Shown: positions 1-8,029, counted from the first letter of the stretch. The stretch is DNA of 16,146 nt from Chitinophaga pinensis (GCA_945889235.1 CAMDBK010000036.1:1-16146), one strand, 5' to 3'. The notes: generated from the sequence alone by a model not told the origin. Numbers and translations: made by a program.

Positions 1-259
1 TGGTAAAATCACCACCCTGACACATAAAGCCCGGAATAACACGGTGAAAAGGTGAGCCTTTGTAGCCAAAACCTTTTTCGCCTGTGCAAAGTGCACGGAA
101 GTTTTCGGCCGTTTTAGGAACCACATCAGCGCGCAGTTCAAATACAATACGACCAAGCTTTTCGCCATCTGCCGTTACATCAAAAAATACTTTGGGGTTT
201 TGTGCCATAAGATTAAAGGTTGAAAAAATGATTAATGATAAGAGAGTTAAACGTTTCAT
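1..259 (-). CDS. Secreted peptidyl-prolyl cis-trans isomerase, cyclophilin type (partial, C-terminus beyond left edge)
   Basis: Peptidyl-prolyl cis-trans isomerase that speeds proline isomerisation during folding of exported proteins. About 86 residues are visible, starting at the ATG at 259-257. Residues 1-20 form a signal peptide (hydrophobic LLSLIIF core, cleavage after LMA, mature Gln), so the enzyme should act in the periplasm. The mature part follows eukaryotic-type cyclophilin A closely: VFFDVTADGE, then VPKTAENFRALCTGEKGFG, then the active-site stretch FHRVIPGFMCQGGDF. That stretch contains the equivalents of human CypA Arg55, Phe60, Met61 and Gln63. The remaining half, including the Trp121 region, lies outside the window. 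A possible -7 box, TACTTTCG, lies at 295-288. The family call is very secure; the client proteins are unknown. Confidence 0.95.
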   Translation of the reverse strand, partial: MKRLTLLSLIIFSTFNLMAQNPKVFFDVTADGEKLGRIVFELRADVVPKTAENFRALCTGEKGFGYKGSPFHRVIPGFMCQGGDFT

Positions 260-287
260 AATGTATGTTTTTATAATTTTGAGATGG

Positions 288-295
288 CGAAAGTA
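288..295 (-). promoter_or_regulatory. Candidate -7 box for the cyclophilin gene
   Basis: On the minus strand this reads TACTTTCG, one base off the Bacteroidota -7 consensus TAnnTTTG, 28 nt upstream of the cyclophilin ATG. No TTG -33 element sits at the usual spacing, so this is tentative. Confidence 0.3.
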
Positions 296-366
296 GGGAT
301 TTAATTAGTTCTTCTTTCTTAACCATTTGTTAATGGAATTATTAAGTAGATGGAAATGGCATTTCT

Positions 367-426
367 GTCACTTCGAGCGTAGTCGAGAAGTTTTAATTAT
401 CGCTTCTTGACTACGCTCGAAGTGAC
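367..426. repeat. REP-like palindromic repeat, two inverted units (family A)
   Basis: Two inverted copies (367-391 and 403-426) of a GTCA-headed unit form a 24-bp stem whose only irregularity is one G-T wobble. Each unit is itself a small hairpin: stem ACTTC/GAAGT around the loop GAGCGTAGTCGA. The left unit is identical over 25 nt to 12964-12988. The element lies 58 nt past the stop of the T9SS protein gene (485-2356) and upstream of the cyclophilin gene, both on the minus strand. It could act as a transcription terminator or mRNA-stabilising 3' hairpin. I recognise this sequence type as frequent in Bacteroidota genomes. The rest of 260-484 shows no gene. Confidence 0.85.
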
Positions 427-484
427 AATCCTAATTTCTATTAAAACACTTGCAAGTATCTTTACAGTTCCGTTGGTTAATGAT

Positions 485-2356
485 TTACCGCACCACCATT
501 TTTTTAGAATACACTTTCCCCTTTACCTCAAGCGTATAGTAATAAATACCTGCAGCAAGTTTGGCTGTGTTAATATCAACACGGTGCCTGCCTTTATTGA
601 GTGAACTGAATGAAATAGTGTTTACCAAACTGCCCGCAGAACTATAAAGATTAAAATCTGCAGCCGTATTTTGCGGAACGTAAAACTCAACAGTGGTAGT
701 GGTTTCCGTAGGGTTGGGATAATTCTGATAAAGTATAACATCGTTTTCAAAAACAACATCACCAATTCCTAACACCGTAGTATCGGGATGCGCACCTGAA
801 GAAGAAAGTATCACGCGAATACCCAAATCTTCATTGGCACCCTGACGGTATTCAGCCCAGTCGCCATCCAATATTTCGTAGCTGCGGTTTGAAATAGGGG
901 CGTAAGGAAATGTTCCTAATGCAACTGAATCACCTCCCATAATCCAGCTGATGTAAACAGGTCCCGAAGTAACCGTGTATGGATTTGAAAAATCAACCCG
1001 GTTCCACTGCGAAGGAAACAGGCCTGAATTATCAACCGTTTCACTGGTTTGAATAACTGCCGGTTGCCCTTGTACATTTTCAGTAACAATGCTGGCAGTA
1101 AAACCATTCGGTATGGGATTAAAACCTCCAAGATTTGACATCACAAAAAACTCTGCACCAACAACAGTAGCCGGATAATAAGGCGGAAGAACTTTAATAG
1201 CAGCGCCACTAGTGCTGCCTCCGCCATTCCACGAAACAAAGGTTATCATAGTTGAATCCTGCGGAACATAACTGAGCACGACTTCACCGTTTACGCTGTC
1301 AGCAACTACTATTTCAAAATCATTGTTATTGTTGTACGTATTCAAATCACTGATGTTTGAAACCGAAACGCGGTAGGTATAATCTCCCGGATTATACAAT
1401 GAAAGAACACCATCAAAATTTATGATAGTATCAGCAGCCGGAGCAATTGCATCCAGTTCTTTTGAAGAGGAGTAACTTGAAATATTCTGCAGATCAAGAA
1501 AATTGGCAATGGCACTGGAAGGCGGGTCAACTGTTGTGTTTCCAACGTTGGCAATATCGCTTTGCAAATACGTTGCACTTCCTTTGAAAAAAAATAATCC
1601 GGAATTTTCAGTGTTCTGATTCCAATCCGGTTTAAGGTCGGGAATAGCAAGTGTAACCGTATTCGGATAATAAAATTTTATAGCAGCGGGGGCTACCGGA
1701 TAATTATTTAACGTGCATTGCAAACCAATTGCACCGGTTACATTTTCAATACCTATTACAATATCGTTAAGCCCTGTATTCTGCACTACTCCGGTTTGTT
1801 CAGCATATTGAAAAGTGATGGAACTGTCAGTATTCGTGAAAATAACCTGAAAGGTATTAGAGCCTGTAAAATCAGGTTGTGAATTAATCCAGAACGGAGC
1901 CTGGTAATAGGTAACAATAAAAGAATCCACGTTGTTGCTCCAGTAATAAACCCGTCCCGGATTTGCTTCACTGTCAAAATTAAGGTCAACCATAAAAGGT
2001 GCAACATAATTATCAGCATTGCCGCCCGGTGTAGGAATTAGCGGAAAGCTATGTGCAATATTTCCAACGTTATTAAATGAAATCCAGCCGTTGCTGCCCA
2101 CACGCACCTGACTATAATCAGTCCAGTAATAATGAAAATTAAAACCCATTTGCACCCAGCCCACTGAATTGTCATCTGCAAAACCGTTTATTTCTGTTGC
2201 CATCGGAAGTATATCAATCCAGTTATAAACAGGGCCGCCAATTGCGTTCGTGTGCAGCCATGTATAACCAAATGCATCAGGGCCACCTGAGGTTTGAGCA
2301 GAAGCAGAAGGAAGCTGGAAGTAAGAGGCAAGAAGCAGGAGTAGAAGTCTTTTCAT
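485..2356 (-). CDS. Secreted protein with T9SS type A sorting tail and NIDO-like N-terminal region
   Basis: 623-residue exported protein of unknown function. Residues 1-20 are a Sec signal peptide (poly-Leu core, SASA cleavage, mature Gln). Residues 70-185 resemble a nidogen-like (NIDO) beta-sandwich: GSNGWISF (87-94), an APFMVDLNFD segment (119-128) and NTFQVIFTNTDSSITFQY (167-184). Residues ~240-350 look like a CARDB/Ig-like module (NVGNTT, then YNNNNDFEIVV). The last 80 residues (543-623) are a type A sorting domain: QNYPNP (544-549), LAAGIYYYTL, and a terminal KKMVVR. In this family that tail directs passage through the type IX secretion system and is then cleaved, leaving the protein on the surface or released. 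The NIDO and CARDB names are pattern-level guesses; the signal peptide and sorting tail are clear. No catalytic motif was seen. Confidence 0.9.
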   Translation of the reverse strand: MKRLLLLLLASYFQLPSASAQTSGGPDAFGYTWLHTNAIGGPVYNWIDILPMATEINGFADDNSVGWVQMGFNFHYYWTDYSQVRVGSNGWISFNNVGNIAHSFPLIPTPGGNADNYVAPFMVDLNFDSEANPGRVYYWSNNVDSFIVTYYQAPFWINSQPDFTGSNTFQVIFTNTDSSITFQYAEQTGVVQNTGLNDIVIGIENVTGAIGLQCTLNNYPVAPAAIKFYYPNTVTLAIPDLKPDWNQNTENSGLFFFKGSATYLQSDIANVGNTTVDPPSSAIANFLDLQNISSYSSSKELDAIAPAADTIINFDGVLSLYNPGDYTYRVSVSNISDLNTYNNNNDFEIVVADSVNGEVVLSYVPQDSTMITFVSWNGGGSTSGAAIKVLPPYYPATVVGAEFFVMSNLGGFNPIPNGFTASIVTENVQGQPAVIQTSETVDNSGLFPSQWNRVDFSNPYTVTSGPVYISWIMGGDSVALGTFPYAPISNRSYEILDGDWAEYRQGANEDLGIRVILSSSGAHPDTTVLGIGDVVFENDVILYQNYPNPTETTTTVEFYVPQNTAADFNLYSSAGSLVNTISFSSLNKGRHRVDINTAKLAAGIYYYTLEVKGKVYSKKMVVR

Positions 2357-2424
2357 AATAATATTGTTTTACTGCGAGTAAAAATTTAGTATAAATTTAA
2401 GCCCTTAAAATTAGCAAAAGCAAA
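2357..2424. promoter_or_regulatory. AT-rich divergent promoter region
   Basis: This 68-bp gap separates two divergent genes, so both promoters should lie here. A palindromic TAAATTTA at 2392-2399 matches seven of eight positions of the TAnnTTTG -7 box on either strand. For the minus-strand gene a TTG at 2423-2421 lies 21 bp upstream of it, slightly longer than the usual spacing. Tentative. Confidence 0.3.
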
Positions 2425-3003
2425 ATGAAAACAAGTTGGTTCTTATTTTTTTTCGTCTTTGTTTTCTCATTTTCCTCTTTTGCGCAAATATCATTACAGG
2501 ATAAAAACCGTACACTGAACCGCAACAACGTTTATCTTGAGTTGGGTGGAAGCGGGTATTATTACTCCGTAAATTATGAGCGGATACTCATGCGCACAGG
2601 CTATACCGCATTGTTTGCTCGCTTAGGTTTTGAGTATATTCCCATCCGCGGTGCCGACCGGATTGTTCATCTTCCGCTTGCTGCAAATTTATTGCTTGGA
2701 AAAAAACGCGGAAAAATAGAAATTGGTTTTGGCGCGTTATTTCGTCTTGATTTTTCACAAAACAATATTGGTGGCGATGGTTATTACCTTACCAATCCTC
2801 CTACCCGTATTTTTATGACTCCCATGATTGGCTACCGTTGGCACTCAAAACCCAATGAGTATGGCGAACAGTTTATGCTGCGTTTTTCATTCACTCCTTT
2901 GCTGGGCATGAATGTATTTTCCAATACTCCGTTTTTTGTTCCCTGGGCCGGTATCAGTATTGGCCGCACCTGGCAGAATAATGAGCCGAAAAGAAGCAAG
3001 TAA
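2425..3003 (+). CDS. Small predicted outer-membrane beta-barrel protein
   Basis: 192 residues with a Sec signal peptide (1-20, Phe-rich core, SSFA cleavage before Gln21). The mature part is a run of short amphipathic beta-strands with alternating aromatic residues (YLELGGSGYYYSVNYERIL, MLRFSFTPLLGM), as in small outer-membrane barrels. No enzymatic motif is visible. It shares an ordered set of motifs with the N-terminal half of the protein at 3892-4938: GGSGYYYSVN/GGSALFYSVN, LLLGKKRGKIEIGFG/TIIGRKKSKLECGIG, IGYRWHS/IGYRHQS and RFSFTPLL/RIAFTPLY. The two are therefore paralogous, and they flank the methyltransferase gene. The ATG at 2425 leaves a complete signal peptide. The barrel prediction is inferred from strand pattern only; the role is unknown. 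Confidence 0.75.
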   Translation: MKTSWFLFFFVFVFSFSSFAQISLQDKNRTLNRNNVYLELGGSGYYYSVNYERILMRTGYTALFARLGFEYIPIRGADRIVHLPLAANLLLGKKRGKIEIGFGALFRLDFSQNNIGGDGYYLTNPPTRIFMTPMIGYRWHSKPNEYGEQFMLRFSFTPLLGMNVFSNTPFFVPWAGISIGRTWQNNEPKRSK

Positions 3004-3010
3004 AAAAATT

Positions 3011-3895
3011 ATGCTTCTTCTTTCTCCTCAAAATTTCAAAGATTACGAACTGATTGATGTCGGAAATTTTGAAAAACTTGAACGTTTCGGACAATATATA
3101 ACAATCCGCCCAGAGCCGCAGGCTGTGTGGGAACCAAAGTTGAGCGCACAACAATGGAGAGAAAAAGCGTATGTAAAATTTGTTGCCAAATCAAGTTCAG
3201 CAGGCAATTGGGATAAAATAAAAAACATTCCCGATCGTTGGAATATTCAATACGGGAATTTAAAATTTCGTTTGGCTCTTACTTCATTTAAACACGTTGG
3301 TATTTTTCCTGAGCAGGCAGTGAACTGGGATTACATTACTGAATCAATAAAAAGCCTCACCCCCAGCCCCTCTCCGAATGGAGAGGGGGGCGTGAAGTTC
3401 CTGAATTTATTTGCATACACAGGCGCAGCCTCCATTGCAGCCAAAGCAGCAGGCGCAGATGTTACGCACGTTGATTCAATTAAACAGGTTGTTACCTGGG
3501 CTAACGAAAATATGCAGCACAGCGGTTTGGATAATATCCGCTGGGTGGTGGAAGATGCCATGAAATTTGTGAAGCGTGAAGTAAAACGCGGAAAAAAATA
3601 TCATGGAATTATTTTAGACCCGCCTGCGTACGGACACGGCCCCAATGGCGAAAGCTGGCAATTAGAACAAATGATTGATGAGATGATAAAAAATGTTGCG
3701 CTGCTTCTGGATGAAGAAAAACATTTTCTGATTCTCAATACCTACTCACTTGGTTTCTCCTCCATGATTATTGAGAATCTGATTTATAATAATTTTAAAA
3801 GTAAACCTGCTTTAGAAACAGGTGAACTTTTTCTGCAAGCCACAACCGGCAACAAATTGCCGTTGGGAGTTTTCGGACGGTTCAGACGCTTTTAA
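3011..3895 (+). CDS. Class I SAM-dependent methyltransferase, RlmI/RlmK-like (COG1092 type)
   Basis: 294 residues from the ATG at 3011; other in-frame ATGs lie upstream at 2981 and 2912, inside the preceding gene. I chose 3011 because family members, as I recall them, begin just before the PQNFKDYELIDVGNFEKLE stretch. The N-terminal part (IRPEPQAVW, 32-40) precedes a Rossmann methyltransferase domain: motif I FLNLFAYTGAAS (130-141), an acidic VDS (154-156) and motif IV LDPPAYGHGP (202-211). Such enzymes use S-adenosylmethionine, usually to methylate rRNA. The whole protein has no cysteine, which argues against an RlmI-type 5-methylcytosine mechanism and for N- or ribose methylation. Residues 115-127 (SLTPSPSPNGEGG) are encoded by a palindromic repeat. 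Its stop overlaps the stop of the convergent gene at 3892. The family is secure; the substrate is unknown. Confidence 0.88.
   Translation: MLLLSPQNFKDYELIDVGNFEKLERFGQYITIRPEPQAVWEPKLSAQQWREKAYVKFVAKSSSAGNWDKIKNIPDRWNIQYGNLKFRLALTSFKHVGIFPEQAVNWDYITESIKSLTPSPSPNGEGGVKFLNLFAYTGAASIAAKAAGADVTHVDSIKQVVTWANENMQHSGLDNIRWVVEDAMKFVKREVKRGKKYHGIILDPPAYGHGPNGESWQLEQMIDEMIKNVALLLDEEKHFLILNTYSLGFSSMIIENLIYNNFKSKPALETGELFLQATTGNKLPLGVFGRFRRF
3355..3391. repeat. Palindromic repeat of the CCTCACCCCCAGCC type, inside a coding sequence
   Basis: A GC-rich hairpin with perfect 9-bp arms, CCCCTCTCC (3367-3375) and GGAGAGGGG (3380-3388), and loop GAAT, preceded by CCTCACCCCCAG. I recognise this as a dispersed repeat widespread in Bacteroidota intergenic regions. 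Here it lies in frame within the methyltransferase gene and is translated as SLTPSPSPNGEGG just before SAM motif I. Its composition stands out sharply from the AT-rich flanks. Confidence 0.8.
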
Positions 3896-4938
3896 AATCT
3901 GTATCCAATATTTAATGCAAATCTTATATCAATCTCGTTGCTTCTAAAAGCATCTGAAAAGTGTATAATATTTCTTGAAAAATAACCCGCCCCCGCTAAA
4001 ATATCAAGAACCATTCGTCTCTTGATAATGTAGTTTTGATATCCAATTATTATTCCACCCGCAACGTAACTTCTGTTTCCATTATAGTGAAGAAACGTTT
4101 GATTATTATAACTAAACCACTTGCTTTCAGATTTTGAGTACTCATACTTTGCATATAAACCGGAATAAAAACCGGAATAATATCTTCTCTTACCCCAAAA
4201 ATATTTACCCTCAGGAATTATTTGAAATCTATTATTCTTATGATAATTCCATAATGTATCTGCATGATAATCTTTTGTCACATAACTGGAAAATGTGCCA
4301 GTTAACTGAACACTAAATCTTCTTTTTAATCCTTTCTCAATAGTTAATGAACCATAACCAGTTTGATTAAGAGTAAGAAGAATGGGAGAAAGAATGTCTG
4401 CTTTAATTATGAGGTTAAGTTTATTATCAGCGCTGTCAAGGTTTGCAAGAGGTTTAGATTCTCGTTTTGTTTTGCTATAGCCAAAAAAATAACCAAGACT
4501 TAGCCCGCCTGTGGGTAAAAAATTGTAGTTAGCATAGCGACTATAAAGGGGAGTAAACGCTATCCGATAAAACAACCCGTTATCTGATTGATGTCTGTAT
4601 CCAATAGTTCCTGCCATTGCAGGTGCTCTTGATTCTATCAATATCCCTATTCCACATTCAAGTTTACTTTTTTTTCTTCCGATAATTGTATTGAATAAAA
4701 ATGGTGCTAGTATTTCATCAGAATCAATATAGCCGATACCTGCACGAAGGTTAAAGTTTACAGTTCTATTATTTGAAATAAAAAACTCAGTGTTCACTGA
4801 ATAAAACAAGGCACTTCCTCCTGCTTCAGCAAAAACAGTAAAGTGAGGGAATTTAGTTCTACTTGTGCTGTCAGATTGTTGTGCGAAAGAATTTCCACAT
4901 AACGCAAAAAATAAAAGAAGACTAATGCATTTATTCAT
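3892..4938 (-). CDS. Two-part predicted outer-membrane beta-barrel protein
   Basis: 348 residues. A Sec signal peptide covers residues 1-20 (NSFA cleavage, mature Gln); Cys14 is preceded by Leu, so it is not a convincing lipobox. Residues 32-153 are homologous in motif order to the small barrel protein at 2425-3003. Residues 175-348 are a second strand-rich segment (IIKADILSPI, then SVQLTGTFSSYV, YVAGGIIIGYQNYII) ending IGYRF; a terminal aromatic residue is typical of outer-membrane barrels recognised by BamA. The gene is convergent with the methyltransferase and their stop codons overlap. It lies 34 nt downstream of the DUF2723 gene on the same strand, with its own possible -7 box between them. 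By eye it is more AT-rich than its neighbours, which may reflect transfer. Function unknown. Confidence 0.75.
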   Translation of the reverse strand: MNKCISLLLFFALCGNSFAQQSDSTSRTKFPHFTVFAEAGGSALFYSVNTEFFISNNRTVNFNLRAGIGYIDSDEILAPFLFNTIIGRKKSKLECGIGILIESRAPAMAGTIGYRHQSDNGLFYRIAFTPLYSRYANYNFLPTGGLSLGYFFGYSKTKRESKPLANLDSADNKLNLIIKADILSPILLTLNQTGYGSLTIEKGLKRRFSVQLTGTFSSYVTKDYHADTLWNYHKNNRFQIIPEGKYFWGKRRYYSGFYSGLYAKYEYSKSESKWFSYNNQTFLHYNGNRSYVAGGIIIGYQNYIIKRRMVLDILAGAGYFSRNIIHFSDAFRSNEIDIRFALNIGYRF

Positions 4939-4955
4939 TTTGTATGAATAGAACG

Positions 4956-4963
4956 CAAAAATA
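4956..4963 (-). promoter_or_regulatory. Candidate -7 box upstream of the 3892-4938 gene
   Basis: On the minus strand this reads TATTTTTG, an exact match to TAnnTTTG, ending 17 nt before the ATG at 4938. No -33 TTG lies at 19-21 bp. It could let this gene be transcribed independently of the DUF2723 gene upstream. Confidence 0.4.
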
Positions 4964-4972
4964 ACTGTTCTA

Positions 4973-7900
4973 TTACTTTATCGATTTCGCAGCCGCAGAA
5001 TTTACAAACGCATCTTTCTTCTCTTCAAATAGTTTCTTCAGTCGTGCATTCAATTCGTCTTGTTTGTAAGTACCTGTTACCTGTACCAACCGTTGCAATA
5101 CCGAAAAAGCAATGCGCGGTTGTTTTCCCGCTCTTACTGCAAATTCAAGTGGAAGAGAACTATAATAATCCATTTCGCGGCCATAAATTTCAGCCATTTT
5201 TTCTGCAATTTTATTTCCCTTTTCATTTTCACCTAAGCGGTAATAAGCTTCCATAATCGGCAGCGCAGAAAAATTTAATTCAATGGATGAAGCCGGAATT
5301 TGTTCCATGCATTTATCCAGTGTTTTAATGGCTTCTTCTTTTTTGCCTTCATTAAAAAGTTCAAATGCAAGGCGGGCAAACATATTGCGGTAGTTCATGC
5401 TCATGCGCATGGTTTCTGTTCCCTGATAAACATTGGAATCCAACATATTTCCCCAGGCAAAATTATTCACCATGTTGCCAAACATTTTATCTGAATCAAT
5501 GGTGCCGGTTTGTCCGTCTTTTGGTATATTTTTTATCGGAACAAGGCGATACGCAAAACCTTCCACACGAAAATATTCATCCAGATTCAGATACAACTCA
5601 TCACCAACCGTTACCGCAAAATAAATCGGGCGATCCCAGTTGTTGTTAGCTAAAATATCCAGCATCATCAGGTGATTGCGGGTGATGTAATTGTCTTTTA
5701 CTTCCCACTCAATTGCTTTTACAAGCTGGCCTGTATCAGCCAGAGAAATAGTTCCGTTGTTTACCACTTTAGCAGAATCAACAGGTATGCGGAATTTGTG
5801 TGTAGGCAGGTAATTATAATCACCTCCGCCTGTGGGAACTTTATATTCTTTCTCATCACGTGAAACAAAATCAATCACTTTTTTCAAATCAACATAACCT
5901 TCAATTTTGCGGTCAACAAGCGGGAGTTGCAATCTGCGGTCGCCTAATAATTTTTCTTCGCCTAATGAAAACGGAAGCGGAGCGGACTCATACGCTCTTC
6001 TTCGCAACTGGTCAATATACCAGCTGGTGTTGAAGAGACTGAGGTTAACAACGCGCACATCGGTGCGTATGCCTTCCACTTCCTGCGCATACCACAAAGG
6101 GAATGTATCGTTATCACCGTTGGTGAAAATAATTGCGTTGGGCGCACAGGTTTTTAAATAGTTAGCAGCAAGGTCACGCGCTGCTGTTCTGTTACTTCTG
6201 TCGTGATCATCCCATCCATCTTTTGCCATCAGGTAAGGAGCGGTAAGTCCTAATGCAAGACCAATACCGGCACCTGCAATGGCAGGTGCTTTTTTAGAAA
6301 TCCAGTCATATAGCGCAGCAACGGAAAGTCCTATCCAGATTGCAAAGGCATAGAACGAACCAACGTAAGCATAATCACGTTCGCGCGGCTGATACGGATA
6401 TTGATTCAGGTAAACCACAACGGCAACTCCTGTGAGAATAAACAACAACAGCACTACAAAAAAATCTTTTTTGTCTTTCAGGAAATGCCCGATTAAACCG
6501 ATGATGCCCAACAGAAAAGGAATCATGTAAAATTTATTGTAAGCTTTATTTCCTACAACCGATAGCGGAAGATTTTCCTGCGGACCAAGTCTTGCTTCAT
6601 CAATAAAATCAATACCGGAAATCCAGTTGCCGTTGAGCAATTCACTTGCACCTGTTCCATCAGCACCATTGCTTTGTACATCATTTTGGCGACCTGCAAA
6701 ATTCCACATGAAGTAGCGGAAATACATGTGTCCGAGTTGATAATCAACAAAGAATTTTATGTTTTCTGAGAATGTTGGTTTCGTTTTTCCATTTGTTCCG
6801 CTCCAGTTTTTGTACTCTGTTATATGATGTGATTGATTGCTGTACATCCTTGGAAAGATGCCGCTGTTGCGTGAATCATAAACGGGAATTGTTTTTTCTT
6901 CCACCACTTCATACTTGTCTTTTCCTTTGTGATAAACTTTTCCGCCTTTTTCTGTCTTGGTCATTTTAGCGGTAAAGTATTGTCCTTTAAAAAGCGGGCG
7001 ATCACCATACTGCTCACGGTTGAGGTAACTGATTAACGCAAACACATTGTCGGGATTGCTCTCATCCATTGGCGGATTTGCATTGGAACGAATTACCGAC
7101 TGGAAGTAGGCGCTGTAACCAATCAGCAAAAAAGTAAGTGCCAGCAAAATGGTGTTGGCAACGTGTTTCTGATTTTTCTGTGTGTACCGGATTCCAAAAA
7201 CAATTGCTGAAATCAATAGGATGAAATAGAAGACAACTCCGCTGTTAAAAGGCAAACCAAAACTGTTTACAAACAGCAATTCAAACAGAGAAGCCAGCTT
7301 TACCACACCCGGTATAACACCGTACTGAACTCCAACAAGAATTAAAACCGAAACTCCCAGCGCGGCAATAAAACCCTGTATGCTGAAATCATATTTCTTG
7401 AAATAATAAACAATCACCAATGCCGGAATAGCCAGCAAATTCAATAAGTGTACGCCAATTGACATTCCCATCAGCAGCGCGATAAGAATTATCCATCTGT
7501 CGGCATGGGGCTCATCGGCAACACTTTCCCATTTTAAAATTGCCCAAAAAACAATGGCGGTAAAAAACGATGACATGGCATACACTTCACCTTCAACAGC
7601 CGAGAACCAGAATGAATCAGAAAAGGTGTAAGCTAATGCACCAACCACTCCGCTTCCGATTACGGCAATAATTCCGGGAGTAGTAATTTCAGTGCCTTTA
7701 AAAATCATCTTACGGGCAAAGGCGGTAATACTCCAGAACAAAAACAAAATAGTAAACGCACTGGCTAATGCCGACATGGTATTTATCCATCGTGCTACCT
7801 GTGTTACATCGTTTCCGGCAAGCAGGGCAAACAAACGTGCTACCATCTGGAACATGGGAGCACCGGGCTCGTGCCCAACCATTAGTTTATAGGAAGCAGA

Positions 7901-8029
7901 AATATATTCACCGCAATCCCACCAGCTTGCAGTAGGTTCAATGGTAGATATGTAAACAAATGCGGCTATGCCGAAGACCAGCCAGCCGGCTATGTTGTTG
8001 ATGAGTTGGTATTGTTTGGATGTGTTCAA
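4973..8029 (-). CDS. DUF2723 polytopic membrane protein, GT-C-type glycosyltransferase-like (TMEM260 family)
   Basis: 1,018 residues. The N-terminal half is polytopic; clear helices include roughly 14-30, 85-105, 118-136, 178-210 and further spans to about 600. It begins with the DUF2723 signature: STIEPTASWWDCGEYISA (28-45, acidic Asp38 and Glu41) and GHEPGAP (52-58), then AVEGEVYAMS (144-153). In GT-C enzymes an acidic residue in the first extracytoplasmic loop is catalytic. A soluble part follows, with NGDNDTFPLWYAQEVEG near residue 640, and a TPR-like helical tail from about 890. Human TMEM260, in the same family, is a protein O-mannosyltransferase, so an envelope glycosyltransferase using a lipid-linked sugar is likely; donor and acceptor are unknown. 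The start is a TTG codon, because there is no in-frame ATG or GTG between it and the upstream stop, and homologs as I recall them begin just before the QYQLINN stretch. The TTG lies in an octamer repeat. Confidence 0.9.
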   Translation of the reverse strand: MNTSKQYQLINNIAGWLVFGIAAFVYISTIEPTASWWDCGEYISASYKLMVGHEPGAPMFQMVARLFALLAGNDVTQVARWINTMSALASAFTILFLFWSITAFARKMIFKGTEITTPGIIAVIGSGVVGALAYTFSDSFWFSAVEGEVYAMSSFFTAIVFWAILKWESVADEPHADRWIILIALLMGMSIGVHLLNLLAIPALVIVYYFKKYDFSIQGFIAALGVSVLILVGVQYGVIPGVVKLASLFELLFVNSFGLPFNSGVVFYFILLISAIVFGIRYTQKNQKHVANTILLALTFLLIGYSAYFQSVIRSNANPPMDESNPDNVFALISYLNREQYGDRPLFKGQYFTAKMTKTEKGGKVYHKGKDKYEVVEEKTIPVYDSRNSGIFPRMYSNQSHHITEYKNWSGTNGKTKPTFSENIKFFVDYQLGHMYFRYFMWNFAGRQNDVQSNGADGTGASELLNGNWISGIDFIDEARLGPQENLPLSVVGNKAYNKFYMIPFLLGIIGLIGHFLKDKKDFFVVLLLFILTGVAVVVYLNQYPYQPRERDYAYVGSFYAFAIWIGLSVAALYDWISKKAPAIAGAGIGLALGLTAPYLMAKDGWDDHDRSNRTAARDLAANYLKTCAPNAIIFTNGDNDTFPLWYAQEVEGIRTDVRVVNLSLFNTSWYIDQLRRRAYESAPLPFSLGEEKLLGDRRLQLPLVDRKIEGYVDLKKVIDFVSRDEKEYKVPTGGGDYNYLPTHKFRIPVDSAKVVNNGTISLADTGQLVKAIEWEVKDNYITRNHLMMLDILANNNWDRPIYFAVTVGDELYLNLDEYFRVEGFAYRLVPIKNIPKDGQTGTIDSDKMFGNMVNNFAWGNMLDSNVYQGTETMRMSMNYRNMFARLAFELFNEGKKEEAIKTLDKCMEQIPASSIELNFSALPIMEAYYRLGENEKGNKIAEKMAEIYGREMDYYSSLPLEFAVRAGKQPRIAFSVLQRLVQVTGTYKQDELNARLKKLFEEKKDAFVNSAAAKSIK

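Noticed and set aside
84..296. + strand open frame of 70 codons over the cyclophilin gene
   Set aside because: It is antisense to a clear cyclophilin reading frame, has low-complexity Ser-rich content and matches no family.
407..604. + strand open frame of 65 codons starting in the repeat at 403-426
   Set aside because: It starts in a palindromic repeat and runs antisense into the coding region of the T9SS sorting tail.
2912..3010. Longer N-terminus of the methyltransferase starting within the upstream gene
   Set aside because: The extra residues are the second-frame reading of the barrel protein gene, and the family-like sequence begins after the ATG at 3011.
4897..4938. Possible lipoprotein signal (FALC at residues 11-14) in the 3892-4938 protein
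   Set aside because: The residue before Cys is Leu, not Gly, Ala or Ser; the NSFA-Gln site fits signal peptidase I better.
5365..5649. + strand open frame of 94 codons inside the DUF2723 gene, with further overlapping frames nearby
   Set aside because: It is antisense to a strongly conserved protein, has Cys/His-rich random-looking content and no plausible start context.
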